From assembly GCF_000422405.1 (NCBI RefSeq), contig NZ_KE383824.1, positions 1 through 64,000 of the forward strand: DNA of 64,000 nucleotides. Reading direction: 5' to 3'. The stretch comes from Microbacterium luticocti DSM 19459. Lineage in GTDB: Bacteria > Actinomycetota > Actinomycetes > Actinomycetales > Microbacteriaceae. A program made the translations under genes and the position numbers. Below are positions 33,821 through 42,853 of this stretch, piece after piece. Positions within the stretch are counted from its first letter, which is position 1; each line of letters starts with the position of its first letter. The notes below the pieces were generated by a model. The model did no database searches. It was not told the origin of the DNA and saw only the letters and a list, made by a program, of their open reading frames with translations.

Positions 33821-36043
33821 TCAGCGGCGCGACGGGGCGGCTTCCCCGCGCCGCCACAGCTTCGACGGCCACCAGATCGCGCGCCCGATGTCGTACGAGA
33901 CGGCCGGCACGAGCAGCGAGCGCACCACGAAGGTGTCCAGCAGCACGCCGAACGCGACGATGAACGCGATCTGCGCGAGGAACAGGATCGGGATCACCCC
34001 GAGCGCCGCGAACGTCGCCGCCAGCACCAGTCCCGCCGAGGTGATGACCCCGCCGGTGGCGACCAGGCCCCGCCGGATGCCGGGCCGGGTGCCGTGCGCG
34101 AGCGACTCTTCGCGCACCCGCGTCATCAGGAAGATGTTGTAATCCACCCCCAGCGCGACCAGGAACACGAACCCGTACAGCGGCACCGCCGGATCCGCCC
34201 CCGGAAAGTGGAACACATGGTCGAACACGAGCGCCGACACGCCCATCGCGGCGGCGAACGACACGATCACCGACCCGATCAGCAGCAGCGGGGCCACCAC
34301 CGCGCGCAGCAGCAGCATGAGGATCACCAGGATCACCGCCAGCACGATCGGGATGATCAGCGTGCGGTCACGGATCGAGGTGTCGTTCGTGTCGATGTCG
34401 GTGGCGGTCACCCCGCCCACCCGCGCGTCGGGCGCGGAGTCGGCCAGGTCGGTGCGCAGGCCGCGCACGACCTGTTCGGCCCCCGCCGAATCGGCCGGGT
34501 CGGCGAGTGTGCCGATCAGCAGCACCTCCCCGTCCGACACGGTCGGGGTCGGCGCAGGGGTTCCGGGCGGGCCGGGCGCGCTGAACACCGGTTCGCCGTC
34601 GCTGAGCTTCACGGTCGCCTGTCCGGTGACCGAATCGGCGGATGCCACGGCCAACGCCTGTATTCCGGTTGCGGCATCCATCGTCTTGACCGCACCGGTC
34701 AGCTCGTCCTGGGGCACGAGCACGTAGACCGGGCTGCCGCTGCCTGCGTCGAAATGCTCGCCGAGCACGTGCTGACCGTCGCGCGCCTCGGAGTGGCCCA
34801 GCACCAGGTCGCTCGAGGGCACGCCGTCGGCCTTCAGCTGCAGGATGCCGGTGCCGGCCGCCAGCAGCACCACCAGGCACACGATCCACACCGGCCGCGC
34901 CCGCCGGGCCACCAGCCGCGCCTGCCGCGGCCAGAATCCGGTCACCGGGGCGTCGACATCGTCCGAGATCATCGCGACCGGGTGCCGCGGGACGAACGGC
35001 CAGAACGCCACCCGGCCGAACAGCGCCAGCAGCGCGGGCAGAAAGGTGAGGGCGGCGAGCATGGCGAACGCGATGCCGATCGACGCGATCGGACCGAGCG
35101 CGCGGTTGGTGGCCAGGTCGCTGAGCAGCAGGCAGAGCAGACCCGCGATGACGGTGCCGCCCGAGGCGAGGATGGGCTCGAACGCTCCGCGCCACGCCTG
35201 GAGCGTGGCATCCCACCGCCGGGCGCCGTCTGCCACCGCCTCACGGAAGCGTGCCACATACAGCAGCGCATAGTCGGTGGCGGCGCCGATCACCAGGATG
35301 AACAGGATGCCCTGCACCTGCCCGTTGAGCACGACCACCCCGGCCTTGGCGAGCCACCACACCACGAGCAGGGCGACGCACAGGGCGAAGGATGCCGTCG
35401 CCAGCACGAGCACGGGCAGCAGCGGTGACCGGTACACGACCACGAGGATGAGGAACACCGCGATCAGCGCGACGCCCAGCAGCAGCCCGTCGATGCCGAG
35501 GAAGCCGTGCACGAGGTCGGCGGTGAACCCGGCGGGGCCGGTGATCCACGCGGTGGTGCCGGCCGGGAGATCGTCGTCGAGCGCGGTGCGCACCGCGGCG
35601 ACCCCGTCCGTGAGCGCATCGGGGTCGATGGGCACGAACAGTTGCGCGGCCTGGCCGTCGTCCGAGGCGATCGGCGGCGAGACCTCGCCGTTGACCCCGT
35701 CGAGATCGCCGAGCCGGTCGGCGAGGCTGCGCAGCCCGGTCAGCTGATCGTCGGTGAGCGCCCCGTCCCCGGTGACCACGACGACGGCGGGGATGCTGTC
35801 GCTGCCGGTGAAGTCGGCCAGGCGTTTTTGCACCGCGGTGGAGGCGGCGGAGTCGGGGAGGTACGCCGAGTTGTCGTTGGTGGACACCTCGCTGACCTTG
35901 CCGAAGTAGGGGCCGCCGACCGCACCGCCGGCCAGCCACACGAGCATCAGCAGCACCGGGATGCCGATGCGCAGCCACCGCGAGGGGCCCGCACCCGTGG
36001 GCCGCAGGGAACGTCGGGTGGGGGTGGACGGGCGCGAGGACAT
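33821..36043 (-). CDS. MMPL/RND-family membrane transporter
   Basis: 740 aa. N-terminal membrane span (IGIPVLLMLVWLAGGAVGG), large extracytoplasmic loop 1 (VVVVTGDGALTDDQLTGLRS), five-span block beginning GIDGLLLGVALIAVFLILVV with ILVIGAATDYALLYVARFRE, loop 2, and a second block with FVFLVALGVDYNIFLMTRVR. The paired Asp-Tyr segments in the membrane are the proton-relay type of MMPL proteins. Substrate unknown: lipid, peptide or drug export are all possible. Monocistronic by spacing. Confidence 0.9.
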   Translation of the reverse strand: MSSRPSTPTRRSLRPTGAGPSRWLRIGIPVLLMLVWLAGGAVGGPYFGKVSEVSTNDNSAYLPDSAASTAVQKRLADFTGSDSIPAVVVVTGDGALTDDQLTGLRSLADRLGDLDGVNGEVSPPIASDDGQAAQLFVPIDPDALTDGVAAVRTALDDDLPAGTTAWITGPAGFTADLVHGFLGIDGLLLGVALIAVFLILVVVYRSPLLPVLVLATASFALCVALLVVWWLAKAGVVVLNGQVQGILFILVIGAATDYALLYVARFREAVADGARRWDATLQAWRGAFEPILASGGTVIAGLLCLLLSDLATNRALGPIASIGIAFAMLAALTFLPALLALFGRVAFWPFVPRHPVAMISDDVDAPVTGFWPRQARLVARRARPVWIVCLVVLLAAGTGILQLKADGVPSSDLVLGHSEARDGQHVLGEHFDAGSGSPVYVLVPQDELTGAVKTMDAATGIQALAVASADSVTGQATVKLSDGEPVFSAPGPPGTPAPTPTVSDGEVLLIGTLADPADSAGAEQVVRGLRTDLADSAPDARVGGVTATDIDTNDTSIRDRTLIIPIVLAVILVILMLLLRAVVAPLLLIGSVIVSFAAAMGVSALVFDHVFHFPGADPAVPLYGFVFLVALGVDYNIFLMTRVREESLAHGTRPGIRRGLVATGGVITSAGLVLAATFAALGVIPILFLAQIAFIVAFGVLLDTFVVRSLLVPAVSYDIGRAIWWPSKLWRRGEAAPSRR

Positions 36044-36095
36044 ATCGCTAGCCTATCTAGCGATGTGCCCGGGCGCCAACGCCTAGGCTGTCAGG

Positions 36096-37067
36096 GTGCC
36101 CTCGATGATCGCCCTGCTCGGTGCGCTCGTCTTCGGGTCTGCGGACTTTCTCGGCGGCCTGGCCGCCAAGCGGCTGCGCTCCATCCTCGCGACCGCGGTG
36201 GCCGCCGCATCCGGCCTCGTGCTGCTGCTGGCGCTGTACCCGCTGCTGGGCGGGACGTGGTCGGCCGCCGACGTCGGCTGGGGTGCGCTGTCGGGCGTGT
36301 TCGGGGCGACCGCGATCGCCCTGTTGTACGCATGCCTGGCGATCGGGCCGATGAGCATCCTCTCGCCGCTGACCGCCGTGGTCTCGGCCATCGCCCCGAT
36401 CCTGTGGGGCCTGCTGGTCGGCGGCGAGCAGTTGTCGGCGCTCGGGTACGGCGGCCTCGGCGTCGCACTGGTGGCTGTGGTGCTGGTGGGGTTCATCCCC
36501 GGCGACACGGTGGTGCGTCCGTCGGCGCGCGGGGTGCTGATGGCGATCGGCGCGGGCCTGGCGATCGGTGGGTTCATGGTGGTGCTCGACCAGACCGCCC
36601 ACGACAGCGGCATCGTGCCGCTGGTGATGAACCGGGCCGCGAACGCCGCCATCACCGGCACCGTGGTGGTGCTGCTGCTGGTTGCCGCCCGGCGTCGACG
36701 GCTGCCCGCCCGGTCGGCCCTGGGTGTGCGCGGGGCGGTGCTCGGCGCCACCCCGACCGGGCACGCCGATCTCGAGCACGCCCGTCTCGGGCAGGCGGGG
36801 CCGGATGCCACGACCCTGCCGCCGCGCATTCCGGCGGCCGCGTGGTGGCTGGCGATCGCCTGCGGCATGGTGGACTCGTCGGCGAACGCGATCATGCTCG
36901 TCGCGCTGCGACTGGGCGACCTGTCGATCGTGTCGGCGCTGACGGCGATGTACCCGGCCGGCACGATCCTGCTGGCCGCCGTGGTGCTGCGCGAACGGAT
37001 CGCCGCCGTGCAGTGGGCCGGGCTCGGGCTCGCCCTGGCGGCGGGCGCGATGCTCGCGTTGGCCTGA
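36096..37067 (+). CDS. EamA/DMT-superfamily transporter
   Basis: 323 aa from GTG 36096. Ten predicted membrane segments in two EamA repeats: IALLGALVFGSADFLGGLAA, FGATAIALLYACLAIGPMSI, LSPLTAVVSAIAPILWGLLV in the first; IACGMVDSSANAIMLVALRL and LTAMYPAGTILLAAVVLRER in the second. A cytoplasmic insert of about 35 residues (GVRGAVLGATPTGHADLEHA) separates them, longer than usual. Substrate unknown. Divergent from the MMPL gene. Confidence 0.88.
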   Translation: MPSMIALLGALVFGSADFLGGLAAKRLRSILATAVAAASGLVLLLALYPLLGGTWSAADVGWGALSGVFGATAIALLYACLAIGPMSILSPLTAVVSAIAPILWGLLVGGEQLSALGYGGLGVALVAVVLVGFIPGDTVVRPSARGVLMAIGAGLAIGGFMVVLDQTAHDSGIVPLVMNRAANAAITGTVVVLLLVAARRRRLPARSALGVRGAVLGATPTGHADLEHARLGQAGPDATTLPPRIPAAAWWLAIACGMVDSSANAIMLVALRLGDLSIVSALTAMYPAGTILLAAVVLRERIAAVQWAGLGLALAAGAMLALA

Positions 37068-37203
37068 CGGATTCCCCGGGTCTTCGCCGGATCTCCCCCG
37101 GGTTTCCGACGCCTGAGCGCCCGGACGTGCTACGCTGAAGCGTCCCCACTCGGGTTGACCCTTCTTCGCGCACTTCTTCTGCGCCCCACTCCCTAAGGCT
37201 TAC

Positions 37204-37581
37204 GTGTTCTCCTCCCCTGCCGTGTCCGGCGATGTCGCCGTCGACTGGCGCCAAGCCGACGACGACGTGTTCGTCGCCGGCACGTCCGCCGGCTACGCCG
37301 GTTTCGTCGCGGCCACCCCGCGCGGTTTCGAAGCCCACGACGGCCGTGGCCGCGACCTCGGCATGCACGCCACGCGTGCCCTGGCACGCGCTGCGGTCGA
37401 GGCATCCGTGTACGCCGCCGACCCGCTCGCGGTGTCGGCCGACGATCACGCCGCAGCCGCGGCATCCCCTCTTCACGGCGTCGCCGCCTCGTCGGCACGC
37501 CGCCACCGCCGTCCGCGTCGGAGTCTTCGACGCGGCACCCCCGGCCGCCCCGGCGGCCCGAACAACAGAAGGAAAGACACG
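37204..37581 (+). other. In-frame coding-like region upstream of cspA
   Basis: From GTG 37204 an open frame of 126 codons runs into the cspA ATG with no stop. Its first ~85 codons look real: third positions are mostly G/C and the peptide [53 protein letters not shown] is like a small beta-alpha domain seen in Microbacteriaceae hypothetical proteins. The last ~35 codons become Arg/Gly-rich ([20 protein letters not shown]). It could be a separate domain fused to CspA or a translated leader. Confidence 0.5.
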
Positions 37582-37785
37582 ATGGCCACTGGCACCGTGA
37601 AATGGTTCAACTCCGAAAAGGGATACGGGTTCATCGCACCCGATGACGGGTCGGCCGACCTGTTCGCCCACTTCAGCGCGATCGAAGGCTCGGGGTTCAA
37701 GGAGCTGCGCGAAGCGCAGAAGGTGGAGTTCGACGCTGAGCGCGGCCCCAAGGGCATGCAGGCCGCGAACATCCGCGCACTGTGA
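37582..37785 (+). CDS. cspA: Cold-shock protein, CspA family
   Basis: 67 aa from ATG 37582 with AGAAGGAAAG upstream. Complete cold-shock domain: [20 protein letters not shown] (RNP1-type motif KGYGFI), [14 protein letters not shown] (RNP2-type) and [17 protein letters not shown]. Single-stranded nucleic-acid chaperone, cytoplasmic. A strong hairpin terminator follows at 37791-37829. The same frame is open for 126 codons upstream, so a longer product is possible. Confidence 0.95.
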   Translation: MATGTVKWFNSEKGYGFIAPDDGSADLFAHFSAIEGSGFKELREAQKVEFDAERGPKGMQAANIRAL

Positions 37786-37790
37786 CCTGT

Positions 37791-37829
37791 TCGTCAGCCG
37801 GGGCTCCGCATCGGGGCCCCGGCTGACGA
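37791..37829 (+). terminator. Terminator after cspA
   Basis: TCGTCAGCCGGGGC (37791-37804) pairs perfectly with GCCCCGGCTGACGA (37816-37829): a 14-bp stem with an 11-nt loop, 6 bp after the stop codon, followed by GTTCC. Confidence 0.8.
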
Positions 37830-37989
37830 GTTCCTGGCAGTCGTGACGTATGCCGTTGCGTTCACGTGACGGCGCGTAGTGTGGGGCCAAGCGATCGGCG
37901 TCCGCCTTTGGCTTTTCGGCCTCGCGGTCACGATCGAAGGAACAGGTGCTCCCATCTCCTCCACTGTTCTCGAGCCTCGGCTCGGTCCC

Positions 37990-39060
37990 GTGCGGCAGAC
38001 ATATGCCGGCACGGAAGACTTCCCCCCTCTCACCCGCGCGTTCACCGATGTCTCGCAGGTGGTGCGTGAGAGCGGCCTGCTGCGCCGCACCCCCTGGTTC
38101 TACGGCCTCGTCGGCGGCGCGATCGCGCTGGGCTTCGGCGGGTGCATCACCGGGTTCGTGCTGCTGGGCGCCAGCTGGTTCCAGCTGCTGATCGCGGCGG
38201 CCCTGGGCATCCTGTTCACGCAGGTCGCGTTCCTCTCGCATGAGGCGGCGCACCGTCAGATCCTCGCCTCGGGCCCGGCGAACGACCGGCTGGCACGGCT
38301 GCTGGGCAACGGTGTGGTCGGCATGAGCTACTCCTGGTGGGGCAGCAAGCACACCCGCCACCACGCCAACCCGAACCGGGTGGGCAAAGACCCCGACATC
38401 GACGTCGACACGATCTCGTTCCTCGACGAGGATGCCGCTTCGGCCCGCGGCCTGCGCCGGCTGATCACCCGCCGCCAGGGGTGGCTGTTCTTTCCGCTGC
38501 TGACCCTCGAGGGCCTGAACCTGCACGCACTCGCGCTGCGCCACCTGTTCGCCCGCGGCCCCGTGAAGGGACGGTGGGCCGAGCTGGGCCTTCTGGCCGT
38601 GCGGTTCACCGTGTTCGTGGTGCCGGTGTTCGTGTTCCTGCCGCTGGGTATGGCGTTCGCGTTCCTCGGGGTGCAGCTGGCGGTGTTCGGCGTGTACATG
38701 GGCGCCTCGTTCGCTCCGAACCACAAGGGCATGCCGGTGATCGATCGCGACGCCAAGCTCGACTTCTTCAGCAAGCAGGTGCGCACCTCGCGCAACATCG
38801 GCGGCGGCTGGTGGGCGACCTGGCTGATGGGCGGACTGAACTACCAGATCGAGCACCACCTGTTCCCGAGCATGCCGCGGCCGCACCTGGCGCGGGCGCG
38901 CGAGATCGTGATCGACCAGTGCCGCACCCTGGACGTGCCGTACACCGAGACCAGCCTGTGGCGCTCGTACGCGATCGTCATCGACTACCTCAACCGGGTG
39001 GGCCTGGCCGCCCGCGACCCGTTCGACTGCCCGATGGTGGCCACCTACCGCCGCGTCTGA
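37990..39060 (+). CDS. Membrane fatty-acid desaturase
   Basis: 356 aa if started at GTG 37990 (VRQTYAGTEDFPPL). An upstream GTG at 37879 lies inside a likely -10 (TAGTGT, 37877-37882), and the intervening peptide SSTVLEPRLGPVRQTYAG has no standard start, so the N-terminus is unsettled. The three His boxes are clear: HEAAH, HTRHH in WWGSKHTRHHANPN, and QIEHHLFPSMPR. Membrane spans around IALGFGGCITGFVLLGASWF and FTVFVVPVFVFLPLGMAFAF. Di-iron acyl desaturase adjusting membrane fluidity; neighbour cspA suggests cold response (inference). Confidence 0.9.
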   Translation: MRQTYAGTEDFPPLTRAFTDVSQVVRESGLLRRTPWFYGLVGGAIALGFGGCITGFVLLGASWFQLLIAAALGILFTQVAFLSHEAAHRQILASGPANDRLARLLGNGVVGMSYSWWGSKHTRHHANPNRVGKDPDIDVDTISFLDEDAASARGLRRLITRRQGWLFFPLLTLEGLNLHALALRHLFARGPVKGRWAELGLLAVRFTVFVVPVFVFLPLGMAFAFLGVQLAVFGVYMGASFAPNHKGMPVIDRDAKLDFFSKQVRTSRNIGGGWWATWLMGGLNYQIEHHLFPSMPRPHLARAREIVIDQCRTLDVPYTETSLWRSYAIVIDYLNRVGLAARDPFDCPMVATYRRV

Positions 39061-39075
39061 CACACGCCCCGTCGC

Positions 39076-39113
39076 ACACAGAAGCCCCGCCGATATCGGC
39101 GGGGCTTCTGTGT
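39076..39113. terminator. Two-way terminator between desaturase gene and tRNA-Thr
   Basis: A perfect 38-bp palindrome (19-bp arms, centre between 39094 and 39095) built on AGAAGCCCCGCCGAT and its complement. It ends 16 bp after the desaturase stop and 4 bp from the 3' end of the opposing tRNA. Confidence 0.85.
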
Positions 39114-39116
39114 CGG

Positions 39117-39189
39117 AGCCACCTAAGGGAATCGAACCCTTGACCTATTCATTACGAGTGAATCGCTCTGCCGTCTGAGCTAAGGTGGC
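39117..39189 (-). tRNA. tRNA-Thr (CGT)
   Basis: Minus strand; acceptor GCCACCT/AGGTGGC, anticodon stem ATTCA/TGAAT with loop CTCGTAA (anticodon CGT, ACG codons), T-loop TTCGATT, discriminator T. CCA not encoded. Confidence 0.95.
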
Positions 39190-39255
39190 GTGCGGTGTGC
39201 ACGATCATCGATCTTACATGGTCGTGCCCGCCCCGGCGAACGCCGCAGCCACCGC

Positions 39256-40812
39256 TCAGTGCTCGCAGCGCACGTCCTTGTCGGGCACCGTGCCGTCGAC
39301 GAAGTAGGCGTTCACGGTGTCGTCGACGCAGCTGCTGCCCTTGTTGAATCCAGTGTGGCCCTCACCGACGCGGCTGATCAGGATGCCACTGTCGAGCTGG
39401 TCGGCCAACTCGACCGCCCACTGGTACGGGGTGGCCGGGTCGTTGGTCGTACCGATCACGAGGATCGGCCCGGCGCCGGCGGCGTGGATCGGCTCGCGCA
39501 CCCCGGTGGGCTTGTACGGCCACACCGAGCAGCCGTCGACGTCGACGCCCCAGTACGGGGCGATCGTCGGCGCCTTCTTCGCCAGCTCGGCAGCGGCCGC
39601 CTTCTTCTGCGCCGCGGTCGCATCGGCGGGGTAGTCCATGCAGTTGTAGGCGTTGAAGGCCTCGTACGAGTTGTCCTGGTACTTTCCGTCGACCCGGTTG
39701 TAGTAGAAGTCGACCAGCTGGTAGGCCACAGACGGGTTGCCCTTGGCGACGTCGGCGAGCGCCTGGGTCAGGTACGGCCAGCTGTCTTCGGAGTACAGTG
39801 CGGCCACGATCGCGCTCACCAGGGCATCGGCTCCCAGCATCCGCCCGTCGCTGTTGCGCTCGGGCGACCGGTCGACGCGCGCGAGCATCGTGCCCAGGTC
39901 GGCCATGGCGTCGTCGACGCTGCCGGCGAACGGGCACTGGCGGGATTTCAGGCACGACGGCATGTAGGCCCGCAGCGCCGATTCGAACCCGATCCCCTGG
40001 GCGACACTGACCTGCAGACCGGATGCCGCGGGGTTGATCGCGCCGTCGAGCACGAACCGGCCCACCTTTTCGGGGTACAGCTTCGCGTAGGTCGCCCCGA
40101 GGAAGGTGCCGTACGAGTAGCCGAGGTAGTTGAGCTTCTTGTCGCCGAGCACGGCGCGCAGCAGGTCCATGTCGCGGGCGGCGAACTCGGTGTTCACATC
40201 GGGCAGGATGCCGTGCGAGTTCTGCTTGCACGCCTGCCCGAACTTCTTCGCACCGGCCAGGATCTCGTCACGCCACGCCTCGGTGCCGCGCTTCGCCTTG
40301 GGGATGTCGAACAGGTACGCGTCCATCTGCTTCGAGTCGTAGCAGGCCACCGCGGTGGATTCGCCCACCCCGCGCGGGTCGAACCCGATGACGTCGTAGT
40401 TGCGCTCCAGGTCGTCGCCGACGGCGAAGGTGAGCGAGTCGCGCACCAGCTCGACACCGCTCGCGCCGGGGCCGCCGGGGTTCACCAGCAGCGAGCCGAG
40501 CGGGTGACCGCCCGACGCGCGGTGCCGGATGATGGCCAGCTCGATGCTGCCCGCGCCCGGGTCGTCCCAGTTCTCGGGGGCCGTGACCTTCGCGCACTCG
40601 TCACCGTCCGCGCACGGCGTGAACTCGATGTGCTGCCCGTAGAACTGCACCAGCTCGGGCGCGACGCCCTCGGTGTCGGGCGCCGAGCTGGCACCCGGCC
40701 GTGACGACGACGAGGTCTGGTCGGGGATGAACTCCACCAGGCAGCCGGTGAGTGCGAGGGATGCCGCCGCCAGGGCGGCGACGACGGCGACGAGGCGTTT
40801 CGGAGTGTTCAC
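39256..40812 (-). CDS. Secreted alpha/beta-hydrolase lipoprotein, TAP-like tripeptidyl aminopeptidase
   Basis: 518 aa from ATG 40812. Signal peptide ends in lipobox LTGC (residues 21-24). Peptidase S33/TAP fold: VNPGGPGASGVELVRDSL (oxyanion region), IGFDPRGVGEST, nucleophile elbow YLGYSYGTFLGATYA (Ser), and the C-terminal TAP-like domain with catalytic Asp in VIGTTNDPATPYQWA and His in VGEGHTGFNKGS. Cysteines near the end (SSCVDDTV, DVRCEH) probably form a disulfide. Likely releases N-terminal peptides outside the cell. Its start overlaps the holB stop (ATGA). Confidence 0.9.
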   Translation of the reverse strand: MNTPKRLVAVVAALAAASLALTGCLVEFIPDQTSSSSRPGASSAPDTEGVAPELVQFYGQHIEFTPCADGDECAKVTAPENWDDPGAGSIELAIIRHRASGGHPLGSLLVNPGGPGASGVELVRDSLTFAVGDDLERNYDVIGFDPRGVGESTAVACYDSKQMDAYLFDIPKAKRGTEAWRDEILAGAKKFGQACKQNSHGILPDVNTEFAARDMDLLRAVLGDKKLNYLGYSYGTFLGATYAKLYPEKVGRFVLDGAINPAASGLQVSVAQGIGFESALRAYMPSCLKSRQCPFAGSVDDAMADLGTMLARVDRSPERNSDGRMLGADALVSAIVAALYSEDSWPYLTQALADVAKGNPSVAYQLVDFYYNRVDGKYQDNSYEAFNAYNCMDYPADATAAQKKAAAAELAKKAPTIAPYWGVDVDGCSVWPYKPTGVREPIHAAGAGPILVIGTTNDPATPYQWAVELADQLDSGILISRVGEGHTGFNKGSSCVDDTVNAYFVDGTVPDKDVRCEH

Positions 40813-41969
40813 AGCGTCCTTCCGTGGGCGATCGTGATGAGCATGCTCTCAAGGGCGAGTGCGGGCGCGACGTTCTGCTCGAGGCGACGGCGCGCCTCGG
40901 CGATCTCGTCGAGCACCACCAGCGTGCGGGCGGGATCCCAGGTCGCGGCCACGCCGCGCAGGCCCGGTTCGAGCTCCCGATTGATGAGGTCGCCGTCTCG
41001 TCCGAACTGCAGCATGAGCACGTCGCGGTACAGCGACTGCAGGTCGGTGAGCACCCGGTCGAGTCCGTCGCGCAGGCTGCGCGTGGCCCGACGCTTCTGC
41101 TCGTCTTCGAGCGTCTTCAGCTGGCTGCGCACCGCCGGTGGCACCGCGGCACCGGGTGCGATGCCGAGCGTTGCCAGCAGACTGCTGCGCTCGGCCTCGT
41201 CGCGTTCGGCGGTGAGAGCCTTCGCGTCGTCGGTGGCGGCAGCGACGATCTGCGCGGCCGCCTCGACCGCGCTCGACACGCCGGTGACCTCGAGCACGGC
41301 GCGCAGCGTCTGGTCACGGCGGGCGCGGGCAGCGGCATCCGTCGCCAGGCGCTGCGCCATGCCGATGTGCCGCTGCGCGTGCCGCGCGGACTGCTCGGCG
41401 ACCTGCGGGTCGACACCGGTGCGCGCGGCGATGAGCGCGGCGACGTCGGCGATCTCGGGGTCGCGCAGCCGCAGCACACGCACCCGGGAGCGGATCGTCG
41501 GCAGCAGGTCGGCGTCACTGGGCGCGCACAGCACCCAGATGGTGCGTTCCGGAGGCTCTTCGAGCGCCTTCAGCAGCACGTTCGAGGTGCGCTCGGCCAT
41601 GCGGTCGGCGTCTTCCATCACGATCACGCGGTAGCGGCCCAGCGACGGCGCGAAGTACGAGCGTTCGACCAGGGCGCGGGCGTCCTTGATCGTGATGATG
41701 ACGCCCTCGGTGCGCAGCGCGGTGTAGTCGGGGTGGGTGCCGGCCAGCACCTGCCGCATCGCGGCCTCGTCGCCGGGCTCGGCGACCAGCGCCGCGGCGA
41801 ACGCCCGTGCCAGGGTCGACCGGCCCGAGCCGGGCGGCCCGGTGATCAGCCACGCGTGGGTGAGCTCGGCGGGGTCGGATGCCGCGGCCCGCAGCACGCG
41901 CACGGCCTCGTCCTGCCCCCACACCTCGCCCCACGGCAGGTCGCGGGTCAGCGTGGCGGCGGCATCCAT
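40809..41969 (-). CDS. holB: DNA polymerase III subunit delta'
   Basis: 386 aa clamp-loader subunit. Walker A GPPGSGRST at about residue 46, then DARALVERSYFAPSLGRYRV, IVMEDADRMAERTSNVLLKA (Walker B region) and the arginine-finger segment LLPTIRSRVRVLRLRDPEI. The C-terminal ~180 residues are helical. No zinc cysteines in the ATPase domain. tmk, its usual partner, lies upstream beyond a repeat-containing gap. Overlaps the peptidase start. Confidence 0.92.
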   Translation of the reverse strand: MDAAATLTRDLPWGEVWGQDEAVRVLRAAASDPAELTHAWLITGPPGSGRSTLARAFAAALVAEPGDEAAMRQVLAGTHPDYTALRTEGVIITIKDARALVERSYFAPSLGRYRVIVMEDADRMAERTSNVLLKALEEPPERTIWVLCAPSDADLLPTIRSRVRVLRLRDPEIADVAALIAARTGVDPQVAEQSARHAQRHIGMAQRLATDAAARARRDQTLRAVLEVTGVSSAVEAAAQIVAAATDDAKALTAERDEAERSSLLATLGIAPGAAVPPAVRSQLKTLEDEQKRRATRSLRDGLDRVLTDLQSLYRDVLMLQFGRDGDLINRELEPGLRGVAATWDPARTLVVLDEIAEARRRLEQNVAPALALESMLITIAHGRTL

Positions 41970-42040
41970 TCGACCAGCCTAACCGCGCCCGCCGACACGG
42001 CCGCGGTCACGCTCGCGCATTCTGCGACACGGCTGCCGAG

Positions 42041-42156
42041 CGTGTCACAGAACACACGGGATACCGCGGTACCCGCTCACACCTTCTGAGACACGGCCGG
42101 CGGCATGTCCCACAAGATGCGGGATGCCGCAGCATCCGCCCGCATCTTCTGAGACA
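42041..42156. repeat. Two palindromic repeats of family B between tmk and holB
   Basis: Copies at 42041-42095 and 42106-42156. The second has arms TGTCCCACAAGATGCGGG and CCCGCATCTTCTGAGACA with a further GATGC/GCATC stem inside. The same design recurs at 56466-56585. A half-copy (gcattctgcgacac) lies at 42017-42030. The rest of the gap 41970-42232 shows nothing else. Confidence 0.85.
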
Positions 42157-42232
42157 CGCGTATGTCACACACACGGGCCATCGGCCCGGCGCCCGCGCCG
42201 CGCGCGCCCGCTCGGCCGCGCTTCGCTCGTGC

Positions 42233-42853
42233 TCAGACGAGCCGCGCGGCCACCTGCTCACGCACCCGCGCGGCGATCTCGTCGACCGGCAGTGCCGCGT
42301 CGACCACGAGGAACCGTCCGGGTTCGGCCGCGGCCAGGTCGAGGAAGGCGGTGCGCACGCGCGCGTGGAACTCGGCCTGCTCGGCCTCGAGCCGGTCGAA
42401 CGGCTTGTCGACCGCGTCCAGGCGCCGGCGGGCGGATGCCTCGTCGAGGTCGAGCAGCACGGTCAGATCGGGCAGCAGGCCGTTCACCGCCCACAGCGAC
42501 AGGTCGCGCACCTGCGCGGCATCGAGCACCCGTCCCGCACCCTGGTAGGCGACCGACGAGTCGAGGTAGCGGTCTTGGATGACCACCGCATCGCGATCGA
42601 GCGCCGGCCGCACGACCGTGGCGACGTGGTGGGCACGGTCGGCGGCGTACAGCAGCGCCTCGGCGCGCGGGTCGATGTGCCCGCGGTGGTGCAGCACGAT
42701 GTCGCGGATGCGCTCCCCCACCTCGGTGCCGCCGGGCTCGCGGGTGCGCACAACCTCGCGTCCGCGCTCGCGCAGCCAGTGCTCCAACGCCGCCGCCTGC
42801 GTGCTCTTGCCGACGCCGTCGCCGCCCTCGAACGTGACGAACAGCCCGGTCAC
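42233..42853 (-). CDS. tmk: dTMP kinase
   Basis: 206 aa. P-loop FEGGDGVGKST at 8-18, DR[YHK] motif in VIQDRYLDSSVAYQGAGR, LID-type segment LDEASARRRLDAVDKPFDRL. Phosphorylates dTMP to dTDP. The ATG overlaps the topA stop by 4 nt (ATGA), giving topA-tmk coupling. Confidence 0.96.
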   Translation of the reverse strand: MTGLFVTFEGGDGVGKSTQAAALEHWLRERGREVVRTREPGGTEVGERIRDIVLHHRGHIDPRAEALLYAADRAHHVATVVRPALDRDAVVIQDRYLDSSVAYQGAGRVLDAAQVRDLSLWAVNGLLPDLTVLLDLDEASARRRLDAVDKPFDRLEAEQAEFHARVRTAFLDLAAAEPGRFLVVDAALPVDEIAARVREQVAARLV

